Shown here piece after piece: positions 42,394 to 50,970 of a stretch of DNA of 64,000 nt. The notes below the pieces were generated by a model. It was given only the letters and a program-made list of their open reading frames with translations. It did not search any database and was not told the DNA's origin. The DNA is taken from NCBI RefSeq assembly GCF_009650765.1, contig NZ_CP045740.1, positions 5,184,001 to 5,248,000 on the forward strand, given 5' to 3'. Each line of letters begins with the position of its first letter. Positions within the stretch are counted from its first letter, which is position 1. The position numbers were made by a program, and so were the translations under genes. The stretch comes from Streptomyces sp. SUK 48 (GTDB taxonomy: Bacteria; Actinomycetota; Actinomycetes; Streptomycetales; Streptomycetaceae).

Positions 42394-42762
42394 TCACACG
42401 GGGTCGGCGCTGGTACGGCCCTCACTGTTCCCGCGCAGCAGATCCCGGCCGAACTCGACCATCTTCTTGGCATAGTCCTCGGTCCACTCCGCGCGCTCGG
42501 CGATGTCGGCGGCGGTCAGCCGGTCGAACCGGCGCGGATCGGCGAGCTGGGCCGCGGCGATGGCCTGGAACTCCACGGCACGGTCGGCGGCCGCGCGGAA
42601 CGCCTGGGTGAGTTCCGTCGCCCGGGACAGCAGCGCCCGGGGATCCTCGATGGACTCCAGCTGGAAGAAGTGCTCGGGATCGGCGGCCGCTTCCGCGGGC
42701 TCGAAGATCAGGGGCGCGGGGCGTAGCCGCGGTTCGTTCCGACGCGGCGTGGGCTCCGCCAT
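42394..42762 (-). CDS. Conserved hypothetical protein, helical
   Basis: 122 aa from ATG 42762. A polar N-terminus (PRRNEPRLRPAPLIFEPAEAAADPEHFFQLESIEDP) is followed by helices ALLSRATELTQAFRAAADRAVEFQAIAAAQLAD and FDRLTAADIAERAEWTEDYAKKMVEFGRDLL. The last part resembles a helix-turn-helix (TAADIAERAEWTEDYAKKMVEF), but with no wing. It lies upstream of the 180-aa gene. Function unknown. Confidence 0.7.
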   Translation of the reverse strand: MAEPTPRRNEPRLRPAPLIFEPAEAAADPEHFFQLESIEDPRALLSRATELTQAFRAAADRAVEFQAIAAAQLADPRRFDRLTAADIAERAEWTEDYAKKMVEFGRDLLRGNSEGRTSADPV

Positions 42763-42966
42763 GTCTTCATCTCCTCCTCGTACGGCTCTGATGACCGGCC
42801 CCGCGGGTCTGCCGGGCCACCGTCCATTGTCTCGCGGGCACGCAAGGGCGCCGCCGGGCTTTGGGGGGCCGCCGTGGTGTTCCGCGGGTGCGTCGTTATC
42901 GCTCGCGCGGTTCCCCGCGCCCCTGGGGATCGCCGTGCCGTCGGCTGTGAGGGACCCGAGCCTCGG

Positions 42967-44304
42967 TCACGGGCGCCAGCGCACCCTGTGTTCCGCCAGA
43001 TGTGCCAGTACCGCGTGGTTCGCCTCCCAGCCGTCCGGGAACTTGACCAGCGTGCCCAGTTGGACCGGTTCGGTGGAGGGGTAGTCGTCCAGCAGGCCGC
43101 TCACGCCCTCGCGGCAGACCACGACGCAGGCGTGGCGGTGCCGGGAGGCGAGGACGCACAGGCGGCCGGTCTCCAGGTGGAAGGCGGTGGCGTCGGGTCG
43201 GCCGGAGAGCGGGTGCAGGACGACCGTGACGTCGTACTCGCGGCCCTGGAGCCGGTTCGCCGTGTCGACGGTCACCTCGAAGACGCCCAGGTCGGCCAGC
43301 GCGGAGCGCACCGCGGCCGCCTGGTCGCGATGGGCGGTGCCGACGGCGATCCGGGCGGCGGTCAGCGGGGCCGGGTCGGGTGAGCGCTCGGAGAGCGCCG
43401 CGCCGCCCCGGTCCAGCAGGCGGCGGACGACCGCGGCCACCGCGCGCACCGCCTCCGGGTCCGTGCGCGGGGTGTGCCGGGCGGGCAGCTCCAGCAGGCC
43501 CCAGCCGGTGGCGGCGGCCTCGTCGATCACCCGGTCGGGACCCGAGCCGTCGGAGGGCACCGCGAAGGAGAGCCGGCGGTCACCGGGCCCGGTGCCGCTG
43601 CGGAACGGGGTGTACGGGTAGAACGCGTCCGAGACCAGCGGCGCCGCGGACGCGGGCAGCCGCCAGGAGACCGGCAGCCGGTGCTGCGGCAGCCCGGGGT
43701 TGTGGGCGAGCAGCGTGCTGACGGCGGAGGCCGAGGGGTCGTACGACAGCCCCGCCCACTGCTCGCCGCCGACGATCGCGAACGGGTCCAGCTGGCCGGG
43801 ATCGCCCACGAACAGCGCCCGCTCGAACAGACCGGCCACCGCGAGCAGCGAGTCCGAGCGCATCTGGTACGCCTCGTCCACGATCGCGTGCCGCCAGGGC
43901 TCGTCCACCTTCACATGCGCCCACTTCGCGGCCGTGGACAGCACCACCGGCAGCCCGGCGAGGTCGGCCGCCTTCGCGGACGTACGCACCTGGGGCAGCT
44001 CCTCCAGCGCCTTGTCGTACGCGTCCGCGTCGCTGCTGTGCAGCCGGCCCACCGGCAGCCCGGGGTTCTTCTCGGCGAGGCGCAGCACCAGGTCGTCCAC
44101 CTGGGCGTTGGTCTGCGCCACCACCATCAACGGGCGCCCCGCGTCCGCGAGTTCCAGCGCCGCCCGCACCACCAGGGTCGACTTGCCCGCGCCGGGCGGC
44201 GAGTCGACCACCACGCCCCGCTCCGTGCCGTGCAGCGTGTCGTCGAGGATCGCGTCCGTGGCGCGGGCGGCGGCGGCCCCGGGGTCGACGTCGACGGTCG
44301 TCAC
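42967..44304 (-). CDS. Superfamily 1 helicase-like ATPase
   Basis: 445 aa from GTG 44304, overlapping the previous stop (GTGA). Motif I VVDSPPGAGKSTLVVRAALELA (near residue 40), motif Ia VVAQTNAQVDDLVLRL, motif II RHAIVDEAYQMRSDSLL (D-E-A in place of D-E-A-D), motif III ALFVGDPGQLDPFAIV, motif IV-like LPQHRLPVSWRLP, motif V DTANRLQGREYDVTVVLHPL (TxxxxQGxE), motif VI LCVLASRHRHACVVVCR. These match Upf1/AddA-like SF1B helicases but with short domains. Third gene after a RecB-type nuclease and a 530-aa protein. Helicase or translocase activity is inferred. Confidence 0.87.
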   Translation of the reverse strand: MTTVDVDPGAAAARATDAILDDTLHGTERGVVVDSPPGAGKSTLVVRAALELADAGRPLMVVAQTNAQVDDLVLRLAEKNPGLPVGRLHSSDADAYDKALEELPQVRTSAKAADLAGLPVVLSTAAKWAHVKVDEPWRHAIVDEAYQMRSDSLLAVAGLFERALFVGDPGQLDPFAIVGGEQWAGLSYDPSASAVSTLLAHNPGLPQHRLPVSWRLPASAAPLVSDAFYPYTPFRSGTGPGDRRLSFAVPSDGSGPDRVIDEAAATGWGLLELPARHTPRTDPEAVRAVAAVVRRLLDRGGAALSERSPDPAPLTAARIAVGTAHRDQAAAVRSALADLGVFEVTVDTANRLQGREYDVTVVLHPLSGRPDATAFHLETGRLCVLASRHRHACVVVCREGVSGLLDDYPSTEPVQLGTLVKFPDGWEANHAVLAHLAEHRVRWRP

Positions 44305-45890
44305 AGCACATCCTCCTCGGTGACCGGATCGGCGGCCTCCGCCGCGGCCTCGCCGGGCGGCCCGCCGTGCGTCCACGGGGTCTCCTCCGGGTCGGGCAGC
44401 TTCGCCCCGCCGCGCTGCTCGTGCTCGAAGAGGGTGAAGCAGACCCGGTCGCCCTTCTCCGGCAGCGAACCCGGCTCCGGCTCCTTGCCGCGGCCCATCT
44501 TGTCGAGGATCCGCAGCACGAACGCGTCCTCGGCCGCCCGCTCCACGAACTCCGCCGACTGCGGCCGGCCGGCCAGCGAGCGGTACACCTTCGCGCGCTC
44601 CGCCAGATGCGGCCGGTCCTCGGTGCGGACCGTCACCAGCGGGCGCGGACTCGGCCGCTTGCCCTCGCTGTACGCCATGACGACCTCGGTCACCTCGCCC
44701 GCGAACGCCTCCCCGGCCAGCCGCCGCCCCGCCATCACCAGCGGATCGTCCAGCGCCTCCTGCGCCTCCAGACGGGCCTGCTCCCGCTCCCGGGTGGCCA
44801 GTTTGTTCGCCGCCGTCACCGCGTCGTCCCGGCGCGGCTGCGGGGGCTCCCCGGCCACCACCCGGTCCCGGTGCCCGGTGAAGGACCAGCGGTCCCGGAT
44901 CCAGCGCTCCTCGGCATGCCCGCCCTCCGGCAGTGCCCGCAGCAGGTCCAGGCCCCGCCACACCGCGTCCCAGGTGGGCTGGGCCTGGCTCTCGACCAGG
45001 CCGCGGATCTCCCGCTCGGCCCGGGTGAGCGCGGCCAGCCGGTCATCGGCCTCCAGCGGGTCCTCGGCGGCGGCGAGGGCGGTGCGCGCCCGGTCGTACC
45101 GCTCGATCGCCGGGGCCAGCAGCTTGTTGTCGAACGCCGGGTCGGTGGCCGGTCCGGCCGGCGGGCACCGCAGCTGCCCGGCCGGGTCCCGGTCCAGCTC
45201 GGCCGCCCGCGCGGCCTCGGCGCCGCCGCTGCCCGCCGGCGGGTCGAGCCAGGCCAGCAGCGCGCCCAGATGCTGGTCCTCCAGGCCCGACTGGCCGCTC
45301 GCCCAGTGCCGGGAGAGGACATCGGTGAGGGCGAGCAGCAGCGCGGAGCCGGGGACCCGGGACCGCTCCCCGTAGTGGGTGAGCCAGCGCCCGAGCAGCG
45401 GCACCCGGGGCGGCGCGGGATAGGGCGCCTCGGGGTCCTGCTCGGCGGTCCGGCGGAACCGCATGGAGCGGCCGAGCAGCCGGACGAACGCCAGGCCCGC
45501 GCGGCTCGGCACGATCAGCTGGGGCGCGTCCGCGCACAGCTCCGTCTCGACCTTGACCCGCTTGCCGGTCTCCGGGTCGGTCTCGGTGCGCTCGGCGGCC
45601 TCCACCTCGGCGGCGTAGGAGTCGATGTACGGCAGGACCACGTCGGCCAGCTCGGCGAGGAACGTGAAGCGCAGATCGCGGTCCCGGGGCTGCGGTACGA
45701 CCAGCAGCCGGGGCGCGTCCCGGTCGGTGCCGACCAGCGCGCCGAGCGGGGCGCCGGCCTCGCCCGCCGTGGTGAGCGGCACGAACACCAGCGGGCGGGC
45801 GGAGAGATGCCGGTGCCGCACGGTCGCGGTGGGCTGCGCCCGTCCGCTGCCGACGGCCTCCAGACGGGCGAGGGTGTCGATCAGCGACAT
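44301..45890 (-). CDS. Unknown protein in nuclease-helicase operon
   Basis: 529 aa from ATG 45890, overlapping the nuclease gene by 10 bp and the helicase gene by 4 bp. No catalytic motif is recognised. It is mainly helical and charged: a strand-rich start (VRHRHLSARPLVFVPLTTAGEAGAPLGALVGTDRDAPRLLVVPQPRDRDLRFTFLAELADVVLPYIDSY), central helices (FDNKLLAPAIERYDRARTALAAAE), a coiled-coil-like stretch (AANKLATREREQARLEAQEALDDP) and an end part with RVCFTLFEHEQRGGAKLPDPEETPWTHGG. It probably bridges the nuclease and the helicase. The gene is unfamiliar to me. Confidence 0.8.
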   Translation of the reverse strand: MSLIDTLARLEAVGSGRAQPTATVRHRHLSARPLVFVPLTTAGEAGAPLGALVGTDRDAPRLLVVPQPRDRDLRFTFLAELADVVLPYIDSYAAEVEAAERTETDPETGKRVKVETELCADAPQLIVPSRAGLAFVRLLGRSMRFRRTAEQDPEAPYPAPPRVPLLGRWLTHYGERSRVPGSALLLALTDVLSRHWASGQSGLEDQHLGALLAWLDPPAGSGGAEAARAAELDRDPAGQLRCPPAGPATDPAFDNKLLAPAIERYDRARTALAAAEDPLEADDRLAALTRAEREIRGLVESQAQPTWDAVWRGLDLLRALPEGGHAEERWIRDRWSFTGHRDRVVAGEPPQPRRDDAVTAANKLATREREQARLEAQEALDDPLVMAGRRLAGEAFAGEVTEVVMAYSEGKRPSPRPLVTVRTEDRPHLAERAKVYRSLAGRPQSAEFVERAAEDAFVLRILDKMGRGKEPEPGSLPEKGDRVCFTLFEHEQRGGAKLPDPEETPWTHGGPPGEAAAEAADPVTEEDVL

Positions 45891-47077
45891 ACGGCCGCCA
45901 CCTCCCGCGCCCGGGCCTCCTGGAGCGCCTCCGCGCGCAGGACCGCCGCCCGGCGCAGGGCCGCGACCGCCGGATCGTCCGGGTCGCCCAGCTCGCCGTG
46001 GGCCGCCGCGAGGACGTCCTCGACCGTGGTCAGACCGCCCAGTTCGGCACGGAGCGGGCGGCCGAGGCGGGTGACCGCGCCGGCCGCGCGGGCGCGCTCC
46101 CGGCAGTGGAAGGCCAGTTCGCAGGCGGACAGGCACTCGGGCGCGTACGTCGCCGGGACCGCCGCCACCGCGGCCGTCAGCTCCCCGGTGTCCTGGCCGG
46201 GCGCGAAACAGGTGCCCTCGGGCAGCTCCTCGGCGATCTCCTCGATCCGGGTGAGCCGGGCGAGCTGTCGCGCGGTGACCGCCCGCTGCTTGCGCACGTC
46301 CACGGCGGAGCCGGCCGGCAGGTTCGAGAAGTCCTTGGGGCACACCAGCAGCACCCGGTGGCGCACCCTGGGGGCGGGTTCGAGGCGGGCGGCGACGTCC
46401 TCCAGGGCGAGCACGTAGACCGCGGACTGCCGGGCGGCGGCGCCCACCTTGGCCGGGTCCGCCGAACCGTCCAGCATCGGGAAGGACTTGATCTCCACCA
46501 CGGACCAGCTGCCGTCCGGGTGCACCACCACCGCGTCCGGCTCCAGGAACGCGAGCGAGCCCGCCACGTCCAGGGCGAGCATCGGGTGGTCCAGCAGCGT
46601 CCAGCCGCCCGCGCGGGTGGCCTCGCGCAGCGCGAGCGCCGTACGCGCCGTACGCCCCTCGGGGCCGTGGGCGGTCAGGTCGGGCACCGCGGCGGATTCC
46701 GGGGCCTCGGCGCCCGGGTCGAGCCGGGTGTGCGCGAGGCGCAGCAGCTCGGCGCCGCCGTCGGCCTTCACCTTCGCCTCGAACGCGTTGCCCCGGGTCA
46801 GCGCGAACTGCGACTGGCCGAAACCGGAGGGCACCCCGAGCGCGCTCGCCAGTGCGGCCTTGTCCACCCCGGCGCCGTCCAGGATCGCCCGTCTGCGGCA
46901 CCCCGGGTTCGCGGCCAGCGCCGCGAGGGCACGCGCGTCCAGAGCCTTCGCGGGTACGTCGGCGCCGCGCAGCTCAGCGAGCCGGTGCCGGAGCTCCGTC
47001 GCCCGCGTCCGTGGGGGAGGGGTCGGGCTCGGCTCCGGCGCCGGGCCGCGACTCTCGCTGCCGTGGAATTCGCTCAC
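45881..47077 (-). CDS. RecB-family (PD-(D/E)XK) nuclease with Fe-S cluster cysteines
   Basis: 398 aa from GTG 47077. The nuclease core shows EPDAVVVHPDGSWSVVEIKSF, the PD-(D/E)XK active site (Asp..Glu-x-Lys), with upstream FALTRGNAFEAKVKADGG containing the usual early Glu. Cysteines consist of one near the N-terminus (AANPGCRRRAIL) and three late (YAPECLSACELAFHCRERA, C-x3-C-x5-C). This is the four-Cys [4Fe-4S] pattern of AddB, Cas4 and Dna2 nucleases. It begins a tightly overlapping operon with the unknown 529-aa protein and the SF1 helicase, so DNA end processing or defence is likely. Confidence 0.87.
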   Translation of the reverse strand: MSEFHGSESRGPAPEPSPTPPPRTRATELRHRLAELRGADVPAKALDARALAALAANPGCRRRAILDGAGVDKAALASALGVPSGFGQSQFALTRGNAFEAKVKADGGAELLRLAHTRLDPGAEAPESAAVPDLTAHGPEGRTARTALALREATRAGGWTLLDHPMLALDVAGSLAFLEPDAVVVHPDGSWSVVEIKSFPMLDGSADPAKVGAAARQSAVYVLALEDVAARLEPAPRVRHRVLLVCPKDFSNLPAGSAVDVRKQRAVTARQLARLTRIEEIAEELPEGTCFAPGQDTGELTAAVAAVPATYAPECLSACELAFHCRERARAAGAVTRLGRPLRAELGGLTTVEDVLAAAHGELGDPDDPAVAALRRAAVLRAEALQEARAREVAAVCR

Positions 47078-47906
47078 CCGCGGAAGTCTTGCATCCGCCA
47101 CCGACAATCGGGGAACCTTCGGCTCCGAAGCCCTTGAACAGGCGGGCCCGGACCAGGTCGACGGCCCGCAGCACACGCGGCGCGAGCAGGTGGCCGACGC
47201 CCATCACGGCGATGCCGGCGAGCGCGTCCAGCAGGTAGTGGTTGGCGGTGCCCATGACGACCAGGGCGGTGCCCAGCGGGTAGAGCACGGCCAGCACCTT
47301 GGTGAGCCGGGTGCCGCCGTGCCGCCACAGCATCACCCCGCACCACAGCGCCCAGCCGACGTGCAGGCTCGGCATCGCCGCGTACTGGTTGGTCATGCCG
47401 CCCAGGCCGCGCGGGGCGCTGGCGTCGCCGCCCCACCAGCCGTACGAGCTGTAGTGGGCCATGGTGTCCACGAAGCCCTCGTTCGCGGCGAGCAGCCGGG
47501 GCGGGCAGGTCGGCACCAGGGTGAAGCCGATCAGTCCGATGAACGTGGACGTCATCAGCCAGGCGCGGGCCCGCCGGTAGTACTCGGCGCGGTTGCGGAA
47601 CAGCCAGATGAGAATCGCGGGCGTGACCAGGTAGTGCAGCGAGGCGTACCAGAAGTCCGCGGGTATCCCGAGCCAGGGCTCGCGGGTGAACAGGCGGTTG
47701 AGGGGGTGCTCGGCGTTCAGGTGGAGCAGCTTCTCGGCGCGCAGCAGCGCCAGGCCGTGGTCCACGGCGTCGTCGACGTCGCCGCGTACCAGGAGGCGGC
47801 CGGCCGAGTAGCAGCCGTAGACCAGCAGGAGCAGCGGCAGCTCGGTCCACCAGCGCAACCGGGTGCGGGGCGCCACCTCGGTGCCCGGTGTCTCGGTCTG
47901 CGCCAT
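47074..47906 (-). CDS. Phosphatase PAP2-family membrane protein; probable frameshift at 47110-47113
   Basis: Starts at ATG 47906. About six membrane helices (WTELPLLLLVYGCYSAGRL, WYASLHYLVTPAILIWLF, WLMTSTFIGLIGFTLVP, WALWCGVMLW, VLAVLYPLGTALVVMGT). Active-site parts of the inositol-phosphotransferase/PAP2 type: AAMPSLHVGWALW (His in the S-L-H motif) and GTANHYLLDALAGI (late His and Asp). As sequenced, the frame runs 104 bp into the nuclease gene, stopping at 46974. Adding one C to CCCC (plus GGGG 47110-47113) gives the end SPDCRWRMQDFRG and a stop at 47074 that overlaps the nuclease GTG by 4 bp. Probably a lipid phosphatase or phosphotransferase. Confidence 0.78.
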
Positions 47907-48146
47907 CCGATCGCCCTCCCCCTTCTGCGGTACGGCCGCCCCGTCGGGCGACCGTGCCACTTTACGGTGTCCTTCTCGTGCCCACGCGGGTGCTCCGGAG
48001 TCGCCCGGTGCGGACGGCTCCGGCCCACAAAGACGCCGGGCCGGGCGCGGGGTTGCCCCGGAGGGTGTGAGCGATGATGGAGGGGCCGACTCCTGTTGTT
48101 CCTGTGACGTCCTTCGGGCGCCCGATTCCCGGAAAGGTCCTCCCCC

Positions 48147-48742
48147 ATGGCACCGCGCATCCTGCTGGCCCGGCACGGACAGACGGCTTGGTCGCTGTCC
48201 GGCAAGCACACCGGCAGGACCGATGTGCCGCTCCTGGCGGAGGGCCGGCACGGCGCGAAGCTGCTCGGGGAACGCCTGCACCGGGCGCCGCTGGACGGGC
48301 TGCCGGGTGTGGCGGTCCGCACCAGCCCGCTCGTGCGCGCCGCGGAGACCTGCGCGCTGGCCGGGTTCGGGGAGCGGGCCGAGACCTGGGACGCGCTGCT
48401 GGAGTGGGACTACGGCGCCTACGAGGGCCTGACCCCGGCGGAGATCCAGGCGATCCGCCCCGGCTGGCTGATCTGGCGCGACGGCGTCCCCGAGGGGAGA
48501 GCACCGCCGAGGTCGCCGCCCGCGCGGACGAGGTCGTCGGCTGGGCCCGCTCCGCCGACCGCGACGTCCTTCTCTTCGCCCACGGCCACATCCTGCGCTC
48601 CCTGGCCGCCCGCTGGCTGGGCCTCCCGCTGGAGTTCGGCGCGCGGATCCGGCTGAACCCGACCTCGCTGTCCGTCCTGGGCTGGGCGTACGGCGAACCG
48701 GCACTGGAGAGCTGGAACGACGTGGGCCACCTGGCGGGCTAG
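48147..48742 (+). CDS. Histidine phosphatase (phosphoglycerate-mutase-like); frameshift at 48494-48497
   Basis: Starts at ATG 48147. The catalytic motif is [24 protein letters not shown] (R-H-G). The frame carries [17 protein letters not shown] and [17 protein letters not shown], then loses sense after VPEGRA. The next frame resumes [63 protein letters not shown], with the second His in HGH, and stops at 48742. One extra G in 48494-48497 restores [16 protein letters not shown]. Restored length is about 198 aa. It probably acts on sugar or nucleotide phosphates. Confidence 0.86.
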
Positions 48743-48751
48743 GAGCTACCG

Positions 48752-50241
48752 CTACGCGCCCGCGATCCTCGGATACGCCTTGTGCCGGTCGAGGAAGTCC
48801 AGCACACCCGCCGCCCGCCGATGCGGCAGCAGCACCCGCGCCGTCCCCGCCAGCATCGTCTGGATACGCGACGACTGCACCTGGTCCAGCAGCGACAGCA
48901 CCCGCGTCCCGGCCTCCGCCGCCTCGTCCGGCCGCCCCTCGCGCGCCAGGTCGTCCGCGAGTTCCGCCGTGTACAGGGCGATGTTCCGGGTGAAGTGCGG
49001 ATCCTGGAGGTCGGTCGCCCGCCGGGCGTGCCGGGACGCCCGCGGCCAGTCGCCCAGCATGGACCAGCACTGCGCCTCCAGCCCCTCCAGCTCGGCCTCG
49101 CCGTAGAAGCTCATCCACTCGGGGTCGGCCGCGGAGCGCCCCCGCGCGAACAGGGCCTGCGCCCGGGCGAGCGCCCGCGCGCAGCCGGTGCGGTCGGCCA
49201 GCCCCGCCCAGCCCCCGCCTCGCGCAGCGCCAGCAGGGAGTTCAGCCGGTCGGAACCGAGCGGCCGGGCCGCCCGCTGCGCCGCCTGCGCGGCACGCACC
49301 GCCTCCCGGGGCCGCCCCGCGTCCCGGGCCAGGAACGCGGTGTTGCAGAAGGCGTGCGCCTCCAGCCCCTCGTCCCCGGTCATCCGGGCCGTGGCCAACG
49401 CCTCCGCGTAGTGCGAACGGGCGTCGTCGAAGCGGCCGGAGTCGTGCGCCAGCCAGCCCACGGAGATGGCGAGTTCCCCCGCGCCCGTGTGCAGCCGGTC
49501 GACGGTGGCCTGCCGGGTCGCACCGGCGTCCAGCAGCGCGTACGCCGCGCGCAGGGGAGCCGCCGCGCGCCGGTAGAGGCCGTCCGCGCCGTGCCGGTCG
49601 TCGAGCAGCCGGATCCGGCGGACGGCGTCCTCCAGGGCCGTCGCCTCGGTGCTCCCGGGACGGCGCGAGCGCCGGGGCGCGGGTACGGCGTCCGGGGTGA
49701 GCCCCAGCGGGCCCAGCGCGGCGGCGGCCACGGTGGCCCCGCCGGTCATGAATGCGCGACGCAGCACGTCGCTCTCCTCGTGGTTCGGATGGTCGTACGG
49801 GTACGGCCCCTGGGGGTCGCACACCTCGTGCGGGTCATACGGGTCCTGCGCGTTGTGCTGGTCCGGCGGCTCGAACGGCTCGTCCGGGCGCCCGGCGGCG
49901 ACCTCTCTCGCACCGCCCGTGGTGCGCGCCCGCGGGGCGGTGCGCGCCGCGCGGCCGCGGACGGACGAGCGGGGCGCGAAGCCGAGGTCGGCGAGCGTAC
50001 GACCGGGGAACATGTGCAGGAACACCCGCTCGTAGGCGTAGTTCGGGCAGCGGATCTCACCCGCCTCGACCCGCCCGACGTAGCGCGCGTCACAGCTCAC
50101 CCGCTCACCGATCTCCCGCGCGGCCCGCCGCACCAGCGCCGCGAACTCGGCCGGTGAGCGCCGGCCGCGCAGCCGCCGGAAGGCGAGGTTCGGCCGGGGT
50201 GGCCGCTCGGGCTGTGACGAGGTCACGGTAGACGACGCCAT
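48752..50241 (-). CDS. XRE-like regulator with tetratricopeptide-type repeats; frameshift at 49212-49216
   Basis: Starts at ATG 50241. The N-terminal DNA-binding part is SPAEFAALVRRAAREIGERVSCDARYVGRVEAGEIRCPNYAYERVFLHMFPGRTLADLGF, a variant HTH common in Streptomyces. A basic, disordered linker follows, then a hydrophobic Tat-like stretch (RRAFMTGGATVAAAALGPLGL). The C-terminal half is TPR-like (GELAISVGWLAHDSGRFDDARSHYAEALATARMTGDEGLEAHAFCNTAFLARDAGRPREAVRAAQAA). After LLALREAG the frame breaks; the other frame continues GWAGLADRTGCARALARAQALFARGRSAADPEWMSFYGEAELEGLEAQCWSMLGDWPRA. One extra G (plus CCCCC 49212-49216) joins them. Target unknown. Confidence 0.82.
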
Positions 50242-50507
50242 GGCCGGGTCCTCTCGTGCGAACCGTCGAACCATGCCGGTGCCGGGGCGGGTTCGGGACA
50301 TGGCGCCCGAGTGGTGCCCTGGTTCCGGCGAGCAAGAACGTACCGGCTGTGAGGGTCCCGCCACGCTGAGTTTGGCCACAAAAGCGGATATCTCATCCGT
50401 GATCTGCCATGAAGTGCCATCCTTTGCGGCGCACTTGTGCCGTAGCCGTTGACACGGTGACGCGTTGAAGGTGTTGACCGCGACAGTGCTGTGTGGTGGA
50501 GGCGGGC

Positions 50508-50914
50508 ATGGAGACCAGCCAGAGCAACGAACCGTGTACGTCACCGCTGCCGCCCGCCTCGGGCGACACGGTGTGCGACCTGGTGACCGTACCGGCCCGG
50601 CAGGGCCTGGAAGCGGTCGACATCCTGCGCCGCGCCGCCGCGGAGGCGGTGGGGCCGGTGCTGCACGACGACGACCGCGACACCCTCGGTTTCCTGGTGC
50701 CCGCGGGCACCGCGGCCGGCTGGGACGTGCCGGGCAGCACCTGCACGCAGACCAACGGGCGCGGGCTGCGCCTCGCCCCGGAGCCGCCGGTCGCGGGCGC
50801 CGACTGGCTCCTGCCCCCGGCGACGACGCCGACCTCGCCACCGACCCGGCCGTCCTGCGCGAGGCCCTCGGCGAGGCGGCACGCCTGATCGAGGCCGCCG
50901 ACAAGTGCTGCTGA
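50508..50914 (+). CDS. Hypothetical protein (bifunctional-primase-like small family); frameshift at 50814-50818
   Basis: Starts at ATG 50508 (GGAGG 9 nt upstream). It reads METSQSNEPCTSPLPPASGDTVC, LEAVDILRRAAAEAVGPVLHDDDRDTLGFLVPAGTAAGWDVPGSTCTQTNGRGLRLAPEPPVAGADWLLPP and then frame-breaks. The next frame gives GDDADLATDPAVLREALGEAARLIEAADKCC, stopping at 50914. One extra C in 50814-50818 restores WLLPPGDDADLATD. Restored length is about 135 aa. The family is a Streptomyces-typical short protein with no assigned activity. It is divergent from the XRE/TPR regulator. Confidence 0.75.
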
Positions 50915-50970
50915 AACCGTCGGCACGTGCTGCTGAAACGTTTACCGCGGGGACCTGAGAAAATGGGCGG

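Noticed and set aside
42913..42928. CCCCGCGCCCCTGGGG element as a specific operator
   Set aside because: I know this as a common Streptomyces hairpin-like repeat, more likely a terminator for the helicase operon.
45881..47077. Cas4 of a CRISPR system
   Set aside because: The Fe-S nuclease pattern fits, but no other cas genes or repeats exist in the window, and the gene is bound to a helicase operon.
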